From assembly GCA_949825065.1 (NCBI GenBank), contig OX463842.1, positions 53,764,034 through 53,828,033 of the forward strand: DNA of 64,000 nucleotides, written 5' to 3'. This DNA is from Odontocerum albicorne. Taxonomy: Eukaryota; Arthropoda; Insecta; Trichoptera; Odontoceridae. The position numbers were made by a program, and so were the translations under genes. The notes under the pieces are model-generated. The model was not told the origin of the DNA. It searched no databases and saw only the letters and a list, made by a program, of their open reading frames with translations. Shown one piece after another: positions 13,332 through 53,759 of the stretch (positions are counted from its first letter, which is position 1; each line of letters begins with the position of its first letter).

Positions 13332-14760
13332 AGTAACGTCTAAAAATGTAATAACACTTTTTATAACTAGGAAAAACCTTTCGGTGCATTCATATTTGAT
13401 GTAATCTAAATTTTGTAATAAATATAACATTATTATTTTTATCATATGATTTGCTCAATAATATTCAATAAAACTTTATCGGTTAGAATCTTAGAAAGTA
13501 TAGGATAAGTTGGTGATATTTAAAAGAATTATTGTATTGCACTATCCTTGTACCTGTAGATATTTAAATCTGGTATGGTTATTGCCACGTCGTCAACTTT
13601 TCCGACCAATCAAAAATACTCGTATGTCATATAGGCATGAAAACTAAACAGGAACCCTTTTAATAAAATTTGAGTTCCGATGGAAATCAAATCCGCAACC
13701 CCCAAGTTGGAAGAAAGGCGTCTTAACAATTCGACTACGGAAATTTAAATAATAGTTTAAAGTTAAAATAATATTTCTTATTCTGAAAAATGAGAATGAC
13801 CCGCGGTACATTCGCAAGTATCAAAACCCAAACAAATAAAAGTTTAATTCTGTGTAACAATTGTTCATCAACATTTATTTCTTAAGTTTTTGGCACATTT
13901 AATAATAAACAGGCGGCCTTCTTGAAGATACTAACAAAGTCCCCATCTGACTAGATAACAAGAAAAATCAAGAAAAAATGTCATCCCCTCCCGTGCAAGA
14001 CCACCCAGCTGCGAGTCACGGTTTTCCTAGCATCGCAGTTACACCGTCGAGCATTGTATCCCATTCTAATCCTAGCTCGGAGGTTGGGCACCATCTATTC
14101 TAGTCCTCCTGTCTGACTTATTCATCAAAGTCTTTTAAGCTTAATAAATTCAAATATGTAAATTGGTGGTGTGCCACAATTCACTTCTTCCCATTAAACC
14201 ATATATCCCCTGCAGAAAACGTCTTTCAAACAGAATAGATGTTTAAGGATATCTTATTGACACATTTATGTTAAGTGTCCAGTATCATTTGTAACATAAC
14301 TTATTAATTAGGATTTCAGTGCGGCAAAAGAGCACAAACTAAGTGAAAGAGAAATACCAAAGAAAGAACGGTAAGATCGTGTGAATTATATTTTGAAAGA
14401 ATATGTAACAACTCAGAGAAATCGTCGGAGTTTTATGAGAACGAGACTAATTATGTATGTGAAGGAGGCGAGTGATATGCGAGTGATTTGTATCTTCCTC
14501 TGCTCTGCATATCTACTCGTAACATATATCTACAGGTGACGGTATGAACGTATAATAGAACACATTAACATTTAACTTCTGTTACCGGGCATTTTACTTC
14601 CTGGAATACGTCATGTCTTGTTTGTGTAACTGCGAGATTTTCCACGTTCTAAGCCACCTTATTCAGGCCATTAAATGATGGGATTAGCGCGTGGATCGGC
14701 GACTCGTTTAAACGGATCGATGGCAATACAATTCAGATGCTTTTTTTTACTGAGGATGCT
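13332..14760. other. non-coding spacer with a minus-strand SINE trace
   Basis: At 13671-13745 the minus strand carries GTCGAATTGTTAAGACGCC and then GCGGATTTGATTTCC, resembling a tRNA-derived SINE promoter. Octamers sit at 13617 and 14514. Nothing else is recognised. Confidence 0.4.
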
Positions 14761-15035
14761 TAACATAGTTATACATCATTAGAGAGTGGAAGATCTCTTC
14801 GATCGGGTGGCCACTTAACATAGTTATAGATCATTGGATAGTGGAAGATCTCTTCGATCGGGTGGCCACTTAACATAGTTATAGATCATAAGAGAGTGGA
14901 AGATCTCTTCGATCGGGTGGCCACTTAACATAGTTATATATCATTAGAGAGTGGAAGATCTCTTCGATCGGGTGGCCACTTAACATAGTTATATATCATT
15001 AGAGAGTGGAAGATCTCTTCGATCGGGTGGCCACT
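14761..15035. repeat. 55-bp minisatellite, 5 units
   Basis: Units start TAACATAGTTATA at 14761, 14816, 14871, 14926 and 14981. Each has GGAAGATCTCTTCGATCGGG. Confidence 0.96.
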
Positions 15036-15046
15036 TATTTTGTTTA

Positions 15047-15135
15047 CTCAGGGATAATTGAGTTAACCCACTAACATGATACATTTTGTACAGTTTATAC
15101 AGGGATAATTGAGTTAACCCACTAACATGATACAA
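15047..15135. repeat. direct duplication of about 34 bp with spacer
   Basis: Two identical copies of CAGGGATAATTGAGTTAACC and the following bases to GATAC are separated by a short AT-rich spacer. Confidence 0.85.
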
Positions 15136-15364
15136 AGGACCTGAAAAAAATGAATAAATAAATGGAGTTGTCTCTTTGCGCGCAACGCATAATTCCAAGA
15201 TTTATCATATTTCAGTAATGTTAGTGCCTCGGCACGGAGACTAGTTGATAGATATTGAATGTTCTCCGATCGTCACATGTTGATGTACGAGTATATTCAA
15301 CTCAAACATGTTTTTATCAGGAAAATCGATGGACAATAGAAAATTGAGAAAAAAATAACTGAAA

Positions 15365-15417
15365 TAGGTCGCTTCATTCCACTAGGTGTTGCCTTGTGGA
15401 AGGAAGGAAGCGACCTA
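15365..15417. repeat. short inverted repeat (hairpin)
   Basis: TAGGTCGCTTC (15365-15375) pairs perfectly with GAAGCGACCTA (15407-15417). An imperfect extension (ATTCCAC with GTGGAAG) continues the stem. The next 380 bp (to 15799) hold nothing recognised. Confidence 0.75.
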
Positions 15418-15799
15418 GTTAAGGTTTATTTCTATTGGTAAGACGTCACTTTTAGATTTGTATTTTCATACAGCCCAGATTTTAAACAATAAATAAATAT
15501 CAAACCCACATCAATGGTTGGTTGATTGGTTTTCGCTCCTTTTACAGTGTATTTTACTGGAATAAATAAAATTTAGTGGCCTTATTACCATATGACAAAA
15601 AAGTTAATGAACATAACTTAAGTTAATAAAAATACCTTAAGTTAAAAAAAATACCCAACGGTAAGCCTGGTTTGAGAACACTGTGAATCTAAACCATAAC
15701 CCCTGTAAACAACTACTATATGCTACTATATATTACAGAGGCCGTTTTGAACTATGTTTGAGCACAAGTTTTTGTTTAAGGGTTTGATAAGATTAGTTT

Positions 15800-16212
15800 C
15801 ATTAAGTGCTTCTCCAACATATATCTTACGAAGAAACACATCTGAATTAAGGGCTTCTCGAACATATATCTTACGGAGAAACACATCTCAATTAAGGGCT
15901 TCTCCAACATATATCTTACGGAGAAACACATCTGAATTAAGGGCTTCTCCAACATATATCTTACGGAGAAACACATCTGAATTAAGGGCTTCTCGAACAT
16001 ATATCTTACGGAGAAACACATCTGAATTAAGTGCTTCTCCAACATATATCTTACGGAGAAACACATCTGAATTAAGGGCTTCTCGAACATATATCTTACG
16101 GAGAAACACATCTGAATTAAGGGCTTCTCGAACATATACTATATCTTAAAGAGAAACACATCTCAATTAATTGCTTCTCCAATACATATCTTAAGGAGAA
16201 ACACATCTGAAA
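15800..16212. repeat. 45-bp minisatellite, about 9 units
   Basis: Units contain TTCTCCAACATATATCTTAC followed by GGAGAAAC. TTCTCC and GGAGAA make a small hairpin in each unit. Open frames on both strands exist only because the unit is a multiple of three. Confidence 0.95.
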
Positions 16213-16248
16213 TTCCGCGAATCATCAGGTTAGCGCCTTCAGCATCAC

Positions 16249-16380
16249 CAAATGCCCGAGGCTGCTTAAATATATTTGTCTGCTTTGGCTCTATCCGCGA
16301 CAAGTTCGTTCACAAATGCCTGAGGCTGCTTAAATATATTTGTCTGCTTTGGCTATATGCGCGACAAGTTCGTTCACAAA
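16249..16380. repeat. 64-bp duplication, 2 units
   Basis: Copies start CAAATGCC at 16249 and 16313, and a third truncated start lies at 16377. Confidence 0.9.
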
Positions 16381-16429
16381 TGACGCGAATGTTATTAAGG
16401 CTAGACAATGGTCTCATCGTCGCCAAATT

Positions 16430-16508
16430 TATCTGAGGGGGGCGGCACTCAAGCTAACTGGGTGGTTTTATCTGAGGGGGGCGGCACTCAAGCTAACTGG
16501 GTGGTTTT
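16430..16508. repeat. 39-bp duplication, 2 units
   Basis: Two identical copies contain TCTGAGGGGGGCGGCACTC at 16432 and 16471. Confidence 0.92.
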
Positions 16509-16655
16509 AACTCCCACTAATTGTTCGGATCAACTTCAGATTCAAGCGGAATAAGTATGTTTAAAATAACTAGTTCGAATTTTCGTTTATGACCACTTTT
16601 GAAAGCGCTTATATAGCTCTTTAACAAAATACATAGCTGACGGATGTCTCGGTGT

Positions 16656-17018
16656 ATTCGGTGGTCGGGTACTGTGCTTCTGTAGCTTATATGCTGCTTA
16701 TCATTAATTCGGTGGTTGGGTACTGTGCTTCTGTAGCTTATATGCTGCTTATCATTAATTCGGTGGTTGGGTACTGTGCTTCTGTAGCTTATGTGCTGCT
16801 TATCATTAATTCGGTGGTTGGGTACTGTGCTTCTGTAGCTTATATGCTGCTTATCATCAATTCGGTGGTTGAGTACTGTGCTTCTGTAGCTTATATGCTG
16901 CTTATCATCAATTCGGTGGTTGAGTACTGTGCTTCTGTAGCTTATATGCTGCTTATCATCAATTCGGTTGTTGGATACTGTGCTTCTGTAGCTTATATGA
17001 TACTTTTTATCAATTATT
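16656..17018. repeat. 51-bp minisatellite, 7 units
   Basis: Units contain GTACTGTGCTTCTGTAGC. The last two units are diverged. Open frames on both strands are repeat artefacts. From 17019 to 17278 nothing is recognised. Confidence 0.95.
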
Positions 17019-17278
17019 AGAGCACTTTTAAACCACACCAAAATAGCGCTAAATAAAACTCTGATGAATGGCTGTAGTAGAATAAGCTTGCAGGCCATTA
17101 TCATTATCATAGAACTCTTATCACTTTGCCAACGGAACTTAAGATTAGGGTTTTCATGCATGTGTACTTGATAAAGTGCTGCATCTTACATTACATACGA
17201 GAACTTTAAACCTATACCCATAAGATGACGGACAATTATATTCATTAGAGAATGATTATCTTATCGTATTGGATATTT

Positions 17279-17328
17279 GTAGAGCACATGTATGTAGAGC
17301 ACATGTATGTAGAGCACATGTATGTAGT
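17279..17328. repeat. 15-bp repeat, 3 units
   Basis: GTAGAGCACATGTAT is repeated three times, and a partial GTAG follows. Confidence 0.9.
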
Positions 17329-17544
17329 GAACATAAGATTCCTAATTCTCAAAATGTTACGCGAAACCTTGACAATATATTTATTTTCATTTGCTCACGA
17401 TGCTATGAATATTAAAATTTATCACTATGGGGCTCTGTGGAATTTTCGTTTTTTAAATGCGACGAATGAATATCACTTTGCAACTTTATGTTTTCCTTCC
17501 AGCCCTTTTGCTTGAATGTTTAGCGTTTAAGGTATTTTTCAACA

Positions 17545-19556
17545 AACGATGAAAGATAGCGTGATATCATTACCTATAGATGCTGTCAATCACTCCACTG
17601 TGTAGGATATCTCAAAAGATATCGTGATATCATTACCTATAGATGCTGTCAATCACTTCGCTGTGTAGGATATCTCAAAAGATACCGTGATATCATTACC
17701 TATAGATGCTGTCAATCACTCCACTGTGTAGGATATCTCAAAAGATAACGTGATATCATTACCTATAGATGCTGTCAATTACTCCGTTGTGTAGGATATC
17801 TCAAAAGATAGCGTGATATCATTACCTATAGATGCTGTCAGTCACTTCGCTGTGTAGGATATCTCAAAAGATACCGTGATATCATTACCTATAGATGCTG
17901 TCAGTCACTTCGCTGTGTAGGATATCTCAAAAGATACCGTGATATCATTACCTATAGATGCTGTCAATCTTAAAAGAAAGCGTGATATCATTACCTATAT
18001 ATGCTGTCAATCACTCCGTTCTGTAGGATATATTAAAAGAAAGCGTGATATCATTACCTATAGATGCTGTCAATCACTCCACTGTGTAGGATATCTCAAA
18101 AGATATCGTGATATCATTACCTATAGATGCTGTCAATCACTTCGCTGTGTAGGATATCTCAAAAGATACCGTGATATCATTACCTATAGATGCTGTCAAT
18201 CACTCCACTGTGTAGGATATCTCAAAAGATAACGTGATATCATTACCTATAGATGCTGTCAATCACTCCACTGTGTAGGATATCTCAAAAGATAACGTGA
18301 TATCATTACCTATAGATGCTGTCAATTACTCCGTTGTGTAGGATATCTCAAAAGATAGCGTGATATCATTACCTATAGATGCTGTCAGTCACTTCGCTGT
18401 GTAGGATATCTCAAAAGATACCGTGATATCATTACCTATAGATGCTGTCAGTCACTTCGCTGTGTAGGATATCTCAAAAGATACCGTGATATCATTACCT
18501 ATAGATGCTGTCAATCACTCCGTTGTGTAGGATATCTCAAAAGATACCGTGATATCATTACCTATAGATGCTGTCAATCTTAAAAGAAAGCGTGATATCA
18601 TTACCTATATATGCTGTCAATCACTCCGCTCTGTAGGATATATTAAAAGAAAGCGTGATATCATTACCTATAGATGCTGTCAATCACTCCACTGTGTAGG
18701 ATATCTCAAAAGATAACGTGATATCATTACCTATAGATGCTGTCAATTACTCCGTTGTGTAGGATATCTCAAAAGATAGCGTGATATCATTACCTTTATA
18801 TGCTGTCAGTCACTTCGCTGTGTAGGATATCTCAAAAGATACCGTGATATCATTACCTATAGATGCTGTCAGTCACTTCGCTGTGTAGGATATCTCAAAA
18901 GATACCGTGATATCATTACCTATAGATGCTGTCAATCACTCCGTTGTGTAGGATATCTCAAAAGATACCGTGATATCATTACCTATAGATGCTGTCAATC
19001 TTAAAAGAAAGCGTGATATCATTACCTATATATGCTGTCAATCACTCCGCTCTGTAGGATATATTAAAAGAAAGCGTGATATCATTACCTATAGATGCTG
19101 TCAATCACTCCACTGTGTAGGATATCTCAAAAGATACCGTGATATCATTACCTATAGATGCTGTCAATCTTAAAAGAAAGCGTGATATCATTACCTATAT
19201 ATGCTGTCAATCACTCCGCTCTGTAGGATATATTAAAAGAAAGCGTGATATCATTACCTATAGATGCTGTCAATCACTCCACTGTGTAGGATATCTCAAA
19301 AGATAACGTGATATCATTACCTATAGATGCTGTCAATTACTCCGTTGTGTAGGATATCTCAAAAGATAGCGTGATATCATTACCTTTATATGCTGTCAGT
19401 CACTTCGCTGTGTAGGATATCTCAAAAGATAGCGTGATATCATTACCTATAGATGCTGTCAATCACTCCGCTGTGTAGGATATCTCAAAAGAAAGCGTGA
19501 TATCATTACCTATAGATGCTGTCAATCACTCCGCTGTGTAGGATATCTCAAAAGAT
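17545..19556. repeat. 63-bp minisatellite with higher-order structure, about 2 kb
   Basis: The basic 63-bp unit begins GATATCATTACCTATAGATG (first at 17563) and includes a second near-palindrome, GGATATCTC. Shortened units with CAATCTTAAAAGAAAGC recur near 17967, 18575, 18999 and 19166. The blocks around them are near-identical, which shows multi-unit duplication. Short open frames at 17939 and 18970 are the same block repeated. Confidence 0.95.
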
Positions 19557-19785
19557 AATAATTTCGCTCTGAGAATAATGTGTGAATTATTGGTTAACTC
19601 TACGAGTATTAACAATCAATGACAGCAGATAATTATTTGATTGTTCCAAGCAAATCAAGGTCTGAATGGAAAGATTACATTTTCCTGTGTGTTATAATAA
19701 TAATATCAGCGACATGCCGAGATTTTGGCGTTTGGTACCAATTATAGTTTTTTGACAGTAATAATTTTAAATTTTGATAGTTCTT

Positions 19786-19990
19786 TAATGTGTTTTGATC
19801 ATAATATGCTAGGCAGCTTTAATGTGTTTTCACCATAATATGCTAGGAAGCTTTAATGTGTTTTCACCTTAATATGCTAGACAGCTTTAATGTGTTTTCA
19901 CCATAATATGCTAGGCAGCTTTAATGCGTTTTCACCATAATATGCCAGGCCGCTTTAATGCGTTTTCACCATAATATGCCAGGCAGCTTT
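19786..19990. repeat. 34-bp minisatellite, 6 units
   Basis: Units are CTTTAATGTGTTTTCACC followed by ATAATATGCTAGGCAG. The last units carry GCGTTTTC and GCCAGG variants. Confidence 0.93.
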
Positions 19991-20164
19991 TTACTTTTCA
20001 ATGTATGTTCTATAATTTAACACAATGTGTAGCAAATCTACTAATATACCCGATATCTGCTATACGTGGTATGCAAAATAAAGTGTGAAGTATTGGAAAC
20101 TAAAAATGATGAATCACTCAAATGAAAAAAAAGTTCATAGGGTAAAATGAATACGTTTATTATG

Positions 20165-20812
20165 AATATAATGTATTGACATGTACAAGGACCGTTCTCT
20201 ATCACGGACTAACCAAATATAATGTATTGACATGTACAGACTGTTCTCTATCACGGTCTAACCAAATATAATGTATTGACATGTACATACTGTTCTCTAT
20301 CACGGTCTAACCAAATATAATGTATTGACATGTACAGACTGTTCTCTATCACGGTCTAACCAAATATAATGTATTGACATGTACAGACTGTTCTCTATCA
20401 CGGTCTAACCAAATATAATGTATTGACATGTACATACTGTTCTCTATCACGGACTAACCAAATATAATGTATTGACATGTACATACTGTTCTCTATCACG
20501 GTCTAACCAAATATAATGTATTGACATGTACATAGTGTTCTCTATCACGGACTAACCAAATATAATGTATTGACATGTACAGACTGTTCTCTATCACGGT
20601 CTAACCAAATATAATGTATTGACATGTACATACTGTTCTCTATCACGGACTAACCAAATATAATGTATTGACATGTACAGACTGTTCTCTATCACGGTCT
20701 AACCAAATTTAATGTATTGACATGTACAGACTGTTCTCTATCACGGTCTAACCAAATATAATGTATGGACATGTCCAAGGACTGTTCTCTATCACGGACT
20801 AACCAAATGCTC
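20165..20812. repeat. 49-bp minisatellite, about 13 units
   Basis: Units contain ATGTATTGACATGTACA and TTCTCTATCACGG every 49 bp, with GGTCTAACC and GGACTAACC variants. The outer units carry an extra AGG. Confidence 0.95.
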
Positions 20813-20854
20813 CAGCGCAGATTTTTTGTTTACTGATCTTCATTTTCACGTCAT

Positions 20855-21412
20855 TTTTTATTGTCCATGATTCTGGACTCAGCTGTTGTCTAATAGACTC
20901 GCATCATCCATGATGTGTTTATTGTCCATGATTCTGGACCCAGCTGCTGTCTTATAGACTCGCATCATCCATGATGTGTTTATTGTCCATGATTGTGGAC
21001 CCAGCTGCTGTCTAATAGACTCGCATCATTCATGATGTGTTTATTTTCCGTGATTCTGGACCCAGCTGCTGTCTAATACTCGTAGACTTGCATCATCCAA
21101 GATGTGTTTATTGTCCATGATTCTGGACCCAGCTGCTGTCTAATAGACTCGCATCATCCACGATGTGTTAATTGTCCATGATTCTGGACCCAGCTGCTGT
21201 CTAATAGACTCGCATCATCCACGATGTGTTAATTGTCCATGATTCTGGACCCAGCTGCTGTCTAATAGACTCGCATCATCCACGATGTGTTAATTGTCCA
21301 TGATTCTGGACCCAGCTGCTGTCTAATAGACTCGCATCATCCACGATGTGTTTATTGTCCATGATTCTGGACCCAGCTGCTGTCTAATAGACTCGCATCA
21401 TCCATGATGGGT
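20855..21412. repeat. 61-bp minisatellite, about 9 units
   Basis: Units contain ATTGTCCATGATTCTGGACC, starting about every 61 bp. One unit, near 21072-21090, has TAATACTCGTAGAC where the others have TAATAGAC: a 6-bp gain at a TA that creates TACTCGTA (21077-21084). From 21413 to 21764 nothing is recognised. Confidence 0.95.
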
Positions 21413-21764
21413 TTAACAAAAGCGAACTAAAAGATATACCAACTCTTTTAAGACAACGTTTTTTTTCTGGTTTTACATCGTCCTTCTTTCCAATCTCTCT
21501 TTCCTTTTCCTGACCATCGACGGCCTTGCTAAATTTGTAAGTGTTGTTCTTACTTTGGTGTTACGTAGTTTTTTATCTACATTTAAAATGTTATAAAAAA
21601 ATATTTCGTTGATTGGAAGAGATTGCCACCTTATTGCTTGCGAATAAACTAGCCTAATTGTAGACTGCATATAAAGTATTCAACAAATGTTTAAAAATCG
21701 TGTTGCACTTCAAAGTTGAACTTTCGCTGACATATAATGTAATGTAATGTTATGTGTTTTTCAA

Positions 21765-22702
21765 CTGTATTTGTTTTATATTTTATACATATGTTACTTT
21801 TTATATTTTATGCATATGTTACTTTTTATATTTTATACATATGTTACTTTTTATATTTGATACATATGTTACTTTTTATGTTTTATACATATGTTACTTT
21901 TTATATTTTATACATATGTTACTCTTTATATTTTATACATATGTTACTTTTTTATATTTTATACATATGTTACTTTTTTATATTTTATGCATATGTTACT
22001 TTTTATATTTTATACATATGTTACGTTTTATATTTTATACATATGTTACTCTTTATATTTTATACATATGTTACTTTTTATATTTTATACATATGTTACT
22101 TTTTATATTTTGTACATATGTTACTTTTTATATTTTATACATATGTTACTCTTTATATTTTATACATATAATATGTTACTTTTTTATATTTTATACACAT
22201 GTTACTTTTTTATATTTTATGCATATGTTACTTTTTATATTTTATACATATGTTACGTTTTATATTTTATACATATGTTACTCTTTATATTTTATACATA
22301 TGTTACTTTTTATATTTTATACATATGTTACTTTTTATATTTTGTACATATGTTACTTTTTATATTTTATACATATGTTACTCTTTATATTTTATACATA
22401 TGTTACTTTTTTATATTTTATACACATGTTACTTTTTTACATTTTATGCATATGTTACTTTTTATATTTTATACATATGTTACGTTTTATATTTTATACA
22501 TATGTTACTCTTTATATTTTATACATATGTTACTTTTTATATTTTATACATATGTTACTTTTTATATTTTGTACATATGTTACTTTTTATATTTTATACA
22601 TATTTTACTTTTTATATTTTATACATATGTTACTTTTTATATTTTATACATATGTTACTTTTTATATTTTGTACATATGTTACTTTTTATATTTTATACA
22701 TG
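21765..22702. repeat. 25-bp AT-rich minisatellite, about 37 units
   Basis: Units are CATATGTTACTTTTTATATT followed by TTATA, with GTACAT, GCATAT, TTACGT and TTACTC variants. A block of roughly 300 bp is duplicated inside the array. Three overlapping open frames are repeat artefacts. Confidence 0.95.
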
Positions 22703-22957
22703 TAGATTAAACCGAAACCGAAAACCTTTTCTGATGTAGGTACGAGTACTATACTACTACACTACTAAACGTTATCTACTACTAAACTATGGTACGAGTA
22801 ACATAAGTGATGAGATGCCAATATTCCAGCCCGATTCTCGTCGGTAACTAGACTTTAAGAAGGGTTTTAATATGATTATCACTTAAGACTCGTTTAACAT
22901 TTGCATTTCTTGTCGGTTAAAAGAGATCGTCAAATTCACCGACAGTTAATTCAACGG

Positions 22958-23985
22958 GTAAGTTACAAAAGTGAAGCTATCGCTTTTGTAACTTTAATGC
23001 TCCTCCAATATGCATACGCAGGCAAGGTATAGGCTCTAAGATGATTTTGGAATAAGTTACTTAAGCTCGAGCTCGGAAAACATAAGTTACAAAAGTGAAG
23101 CTATCGCTTTTGTAACTTTAATGCTCCTCCAATATGCATACGCAGGCAAGGTATAGGCTCTAAGATGATTTTGGAATAAGTTACTTAAGCTCGAGCTCGG
23201 AAAACACAAGTTACAAAAGTGAAGCTATCGTTTTTGTAACTTTAATGCTCCTCCAATATGCATACGCAGGCAAGGTATAGGCTCTAAGATGATTTTGGAA
23301 TAAGTTACTTAAGCTCGAGCTCGGAAAACATAAGTTACAAAAGTGAAGCTATCGCTTTTGTAACTTTAATGCTCCTCCAATATGCATACGCAGGCAAGGT
23401 ATAGGCTCTAAGATGATTTTGGAATAAGTTACTTAAGCTCGAGCTCGGAAAACATAAGTTACAAAAGTGAAGCTATCGCTTTTGTAACTTTAATGCTCCT
23501 CCAATATGCATACGCAGGCAAGGTATAGGCTCTTAGATGATTTTGGAATAAGTTACTTAAGCTCGAGCTCGGAAAACACAAGTTACAAAAGTGAAGCTAT
23601 CGCTTTTGTAACTTTAATGCTCCTCCAATATGCATACGCAGGCAAGGTATAGGCTCTAAGATGATTTTGGAATAAGTTACTTAAGCTCGAGCTCGGAAAA
23701 CATAAGTTACAAAAGTGAAGCTATCGCTTTTGTAACTTTAATGCTCCTCCAATATGCATACGCAGGCAAGGTTTAGGCTCTAAGATGATTTTGGAATAAG
23801 TTACTTAAGCTCGAGCTCGGAAAACATAAGTTACAAAAGTGAAGCTATCGCTTTTGTAACTTTAATGCTCCTCCAATATGCATACGCAGGCAAGGTATAG
23901 GCTCTAAGATAATTTTGGAATAAGTTACATAAGCTCGAGCTCGGAAAACACAAGTTACAAAAGTGAAGCTATCGCTTTTGCCTGT
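22958..23985. repeat. 124-bp minisatellite with internal hairpin, 8.3 units
   Basis: Units start AAGTTACAAAAG at 22960, 23084, 23208 and onwards. Each contains AGTTACAAAAG, an 11-bp spacer and CTTTTGTAACT: a perfect 11-bp stem. Each unit also has GCTCGAGCTC. Copies are almost identical. Confidence 0.96.
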
Positions 23986-25524
23986 TGAGAATATTAAATA
24001 CACCCGTATATGTATGTAAATAGTCTTTCTTTAAAATAATCATCAAGTAGTATCTACAACACGCACTTTTTAATTTTTTTGGGTATTCAAAATATATTAG
24101 ATTGGATTATCTATTCATATATCCAAATTACGGACTTAATTATCTTCAATCGTCCATTTGCTGCCTAGTGTCTACAATAATTATTGGAGACTTTGCCGGG
24201 CTTAAGAGAAGATCACGCCTCTTTGATCGTGCAGATTATTCATTCTCTAGACAGTCAACAGGATTTCTTTTGAAAGAATAACAAATTTAGGAATCAGCTG
24301 CAAGATCGGAAATAGAATAGTAAAAAAGTAAAGAGCTGAAAACTCTTTATTGATTTAAGCAAAAATCTAGAGTTGAATTCATTTTAACAAGTGTTACGTG
24401 ACGATTTTTACCTCTTACCGTTGAAAAAAACGAAAAATCATCAAATGTTTTAAAAAAAGTTCGTGTTTTGTGATAAGGAGATTCGTGTTCACTTTGTCAA
24501 ATACCCTTGGATATTCCAATAGAACAAGCATTGTTATATTTTTACTGTCCAATTTACAAAAAAAAAAACATTGAAAATGACTCGAGGCTGTAATGATCTG
24601 AAGCTTGATTGACGTTCCGGTAGCAAATAGTTTTATCTGAAATAATCCAAAAGTGACTGGTTTATCCGAGACCTCCTAAATAACTAGACGCGTGTTAATG
24701 GTTAACGGTTAACGGCTTACGGTCTTGAGTTTAGTGATGTTTTACTTCTGAGATATCAGAACAACCAATATCAGTATTGAAATATGGAAATATAGTCTCG
24801 TAGTCTCGTGGAGAAATGTCTAAAAAGTCTCCATTTCAATATATCAAAGCAAAGTAAAACAAAACATTTTAATGTGATGAAAATTCCATAAAAGTGTAAT
24901 GTGGGTGAATTTGAAAATAAAACTTCATTTATTCCGACACTTTTATAATAATTGAAAATGGGCAATCCATGTCTACATTTATGAACTTACGTCGCTGATA
25001 ATTACCATAAGCATTCATTAGATATACGAGTACATTGTCATTCTTCTATAGCATTTGGTTTTCAAATTATATATCATACATAAAACGATAACTCATACAT
25101 AAATTACTTTCAAATAAAAAGAAAACATTTCATCAATAGATTTATGGAGTAAAAAAATAAGCGTTAAATATCAGTCCTAGAAATTGAAAGTTAGTTTAAT
25201 CAGCGGAGAAACTGAAAGAGTGGACGGGTTTCCATCCCAACTTACCAATTATTGTATTCTTTAATACTATTTTGGAAGGCTTTCTTTAAAGAGTATTTAC
25301 AATATATAAATTATAATTTTCTTCAAGTGAGATAATATAAGAAAAAAAGTTTTATTTGTTTGTCTAGAAATATTTTTATTATAATACGAATGATTTTAAA
25401 ATATAAAACATTGAAATGTTAAACATCATTCGAGTATATATTATCTGTGTAATTAAAATATTAAAAAGAACATGTTAAGTGAAAAAGTGTCGAGAAGTGA
25501 TATTGTTCTGTGACAGCATTGAAA
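23986..25524. other. AT-rich spacer upstream of the Side-family gene
   Basis: No coding region is recognised. One octamer lies at 25025. The segment is the immediate upstream region of the signal-peptide exon and may contain the promoter or an unspliced 5' UTR, but no TATA or initiator could be assigned. Confidence 0.4.
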
Positions 25525-25605
25525 GTGGTACGCAATATGTAGCTGGGAGCGTCCCCGAGACCGAGACCGGTGGCTCGTGTGGATGTGAGATATCCAGCGG
25601 GCAGG

Positions 25606-53427
<27,822 letters not shown>

Positions 53428-53650
53428 GCCCCGCCGCACCTAGTCCCGTTGCCGCGTGACTCGCCCTCCCGACATCCCGACATCCCAACACCCTCGACCG
53501 GGAACAGCTTGAACAGTATTGTAAATGTGCCGCGATTCCAGTGTGCTAACATTATTCCGATCAAAGTAGAATTCGACTTGCCGCGTGCCGCGATTTCGAT
53601 GAAAAGAACTGTCTACCAATATTGTCAGAATACAATATGAACTTAGTGCC

Positions 53651-53656
53651 AATAAA
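53651..53656 (+). promoter_or_regulatory. poly(A) signal of the Side-family gene
   Basis: AATAAA lies 224 bp after the stop codon, in AT-rich 3' UTR. Another AATAAA follows about 90 bp downstream. Confidence 0.55.
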
Positions 53657-53759
53657 TTTTAAATATAATTATGAAGCGTCAATTTTTATTGTCCAAATGT
53701 GTGAAATTTTATATTAAATGAATTTAAAATGTTATGTAAAATAAACAATCTACCATTTT

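Noticed and set aside
11946..13445. 499-codon minus-strand open frame
   Set aside because: It follows the 114-bp array exactly and has a 38-residue period; it ends where the array ends.
21752..22739. Several overlapping open frames rich in Tyr, Phe, Ile
   Set aside because: All are frames of the 25-bp AT-rich array; three frames are open at once, which marks low complexity rather than coding.
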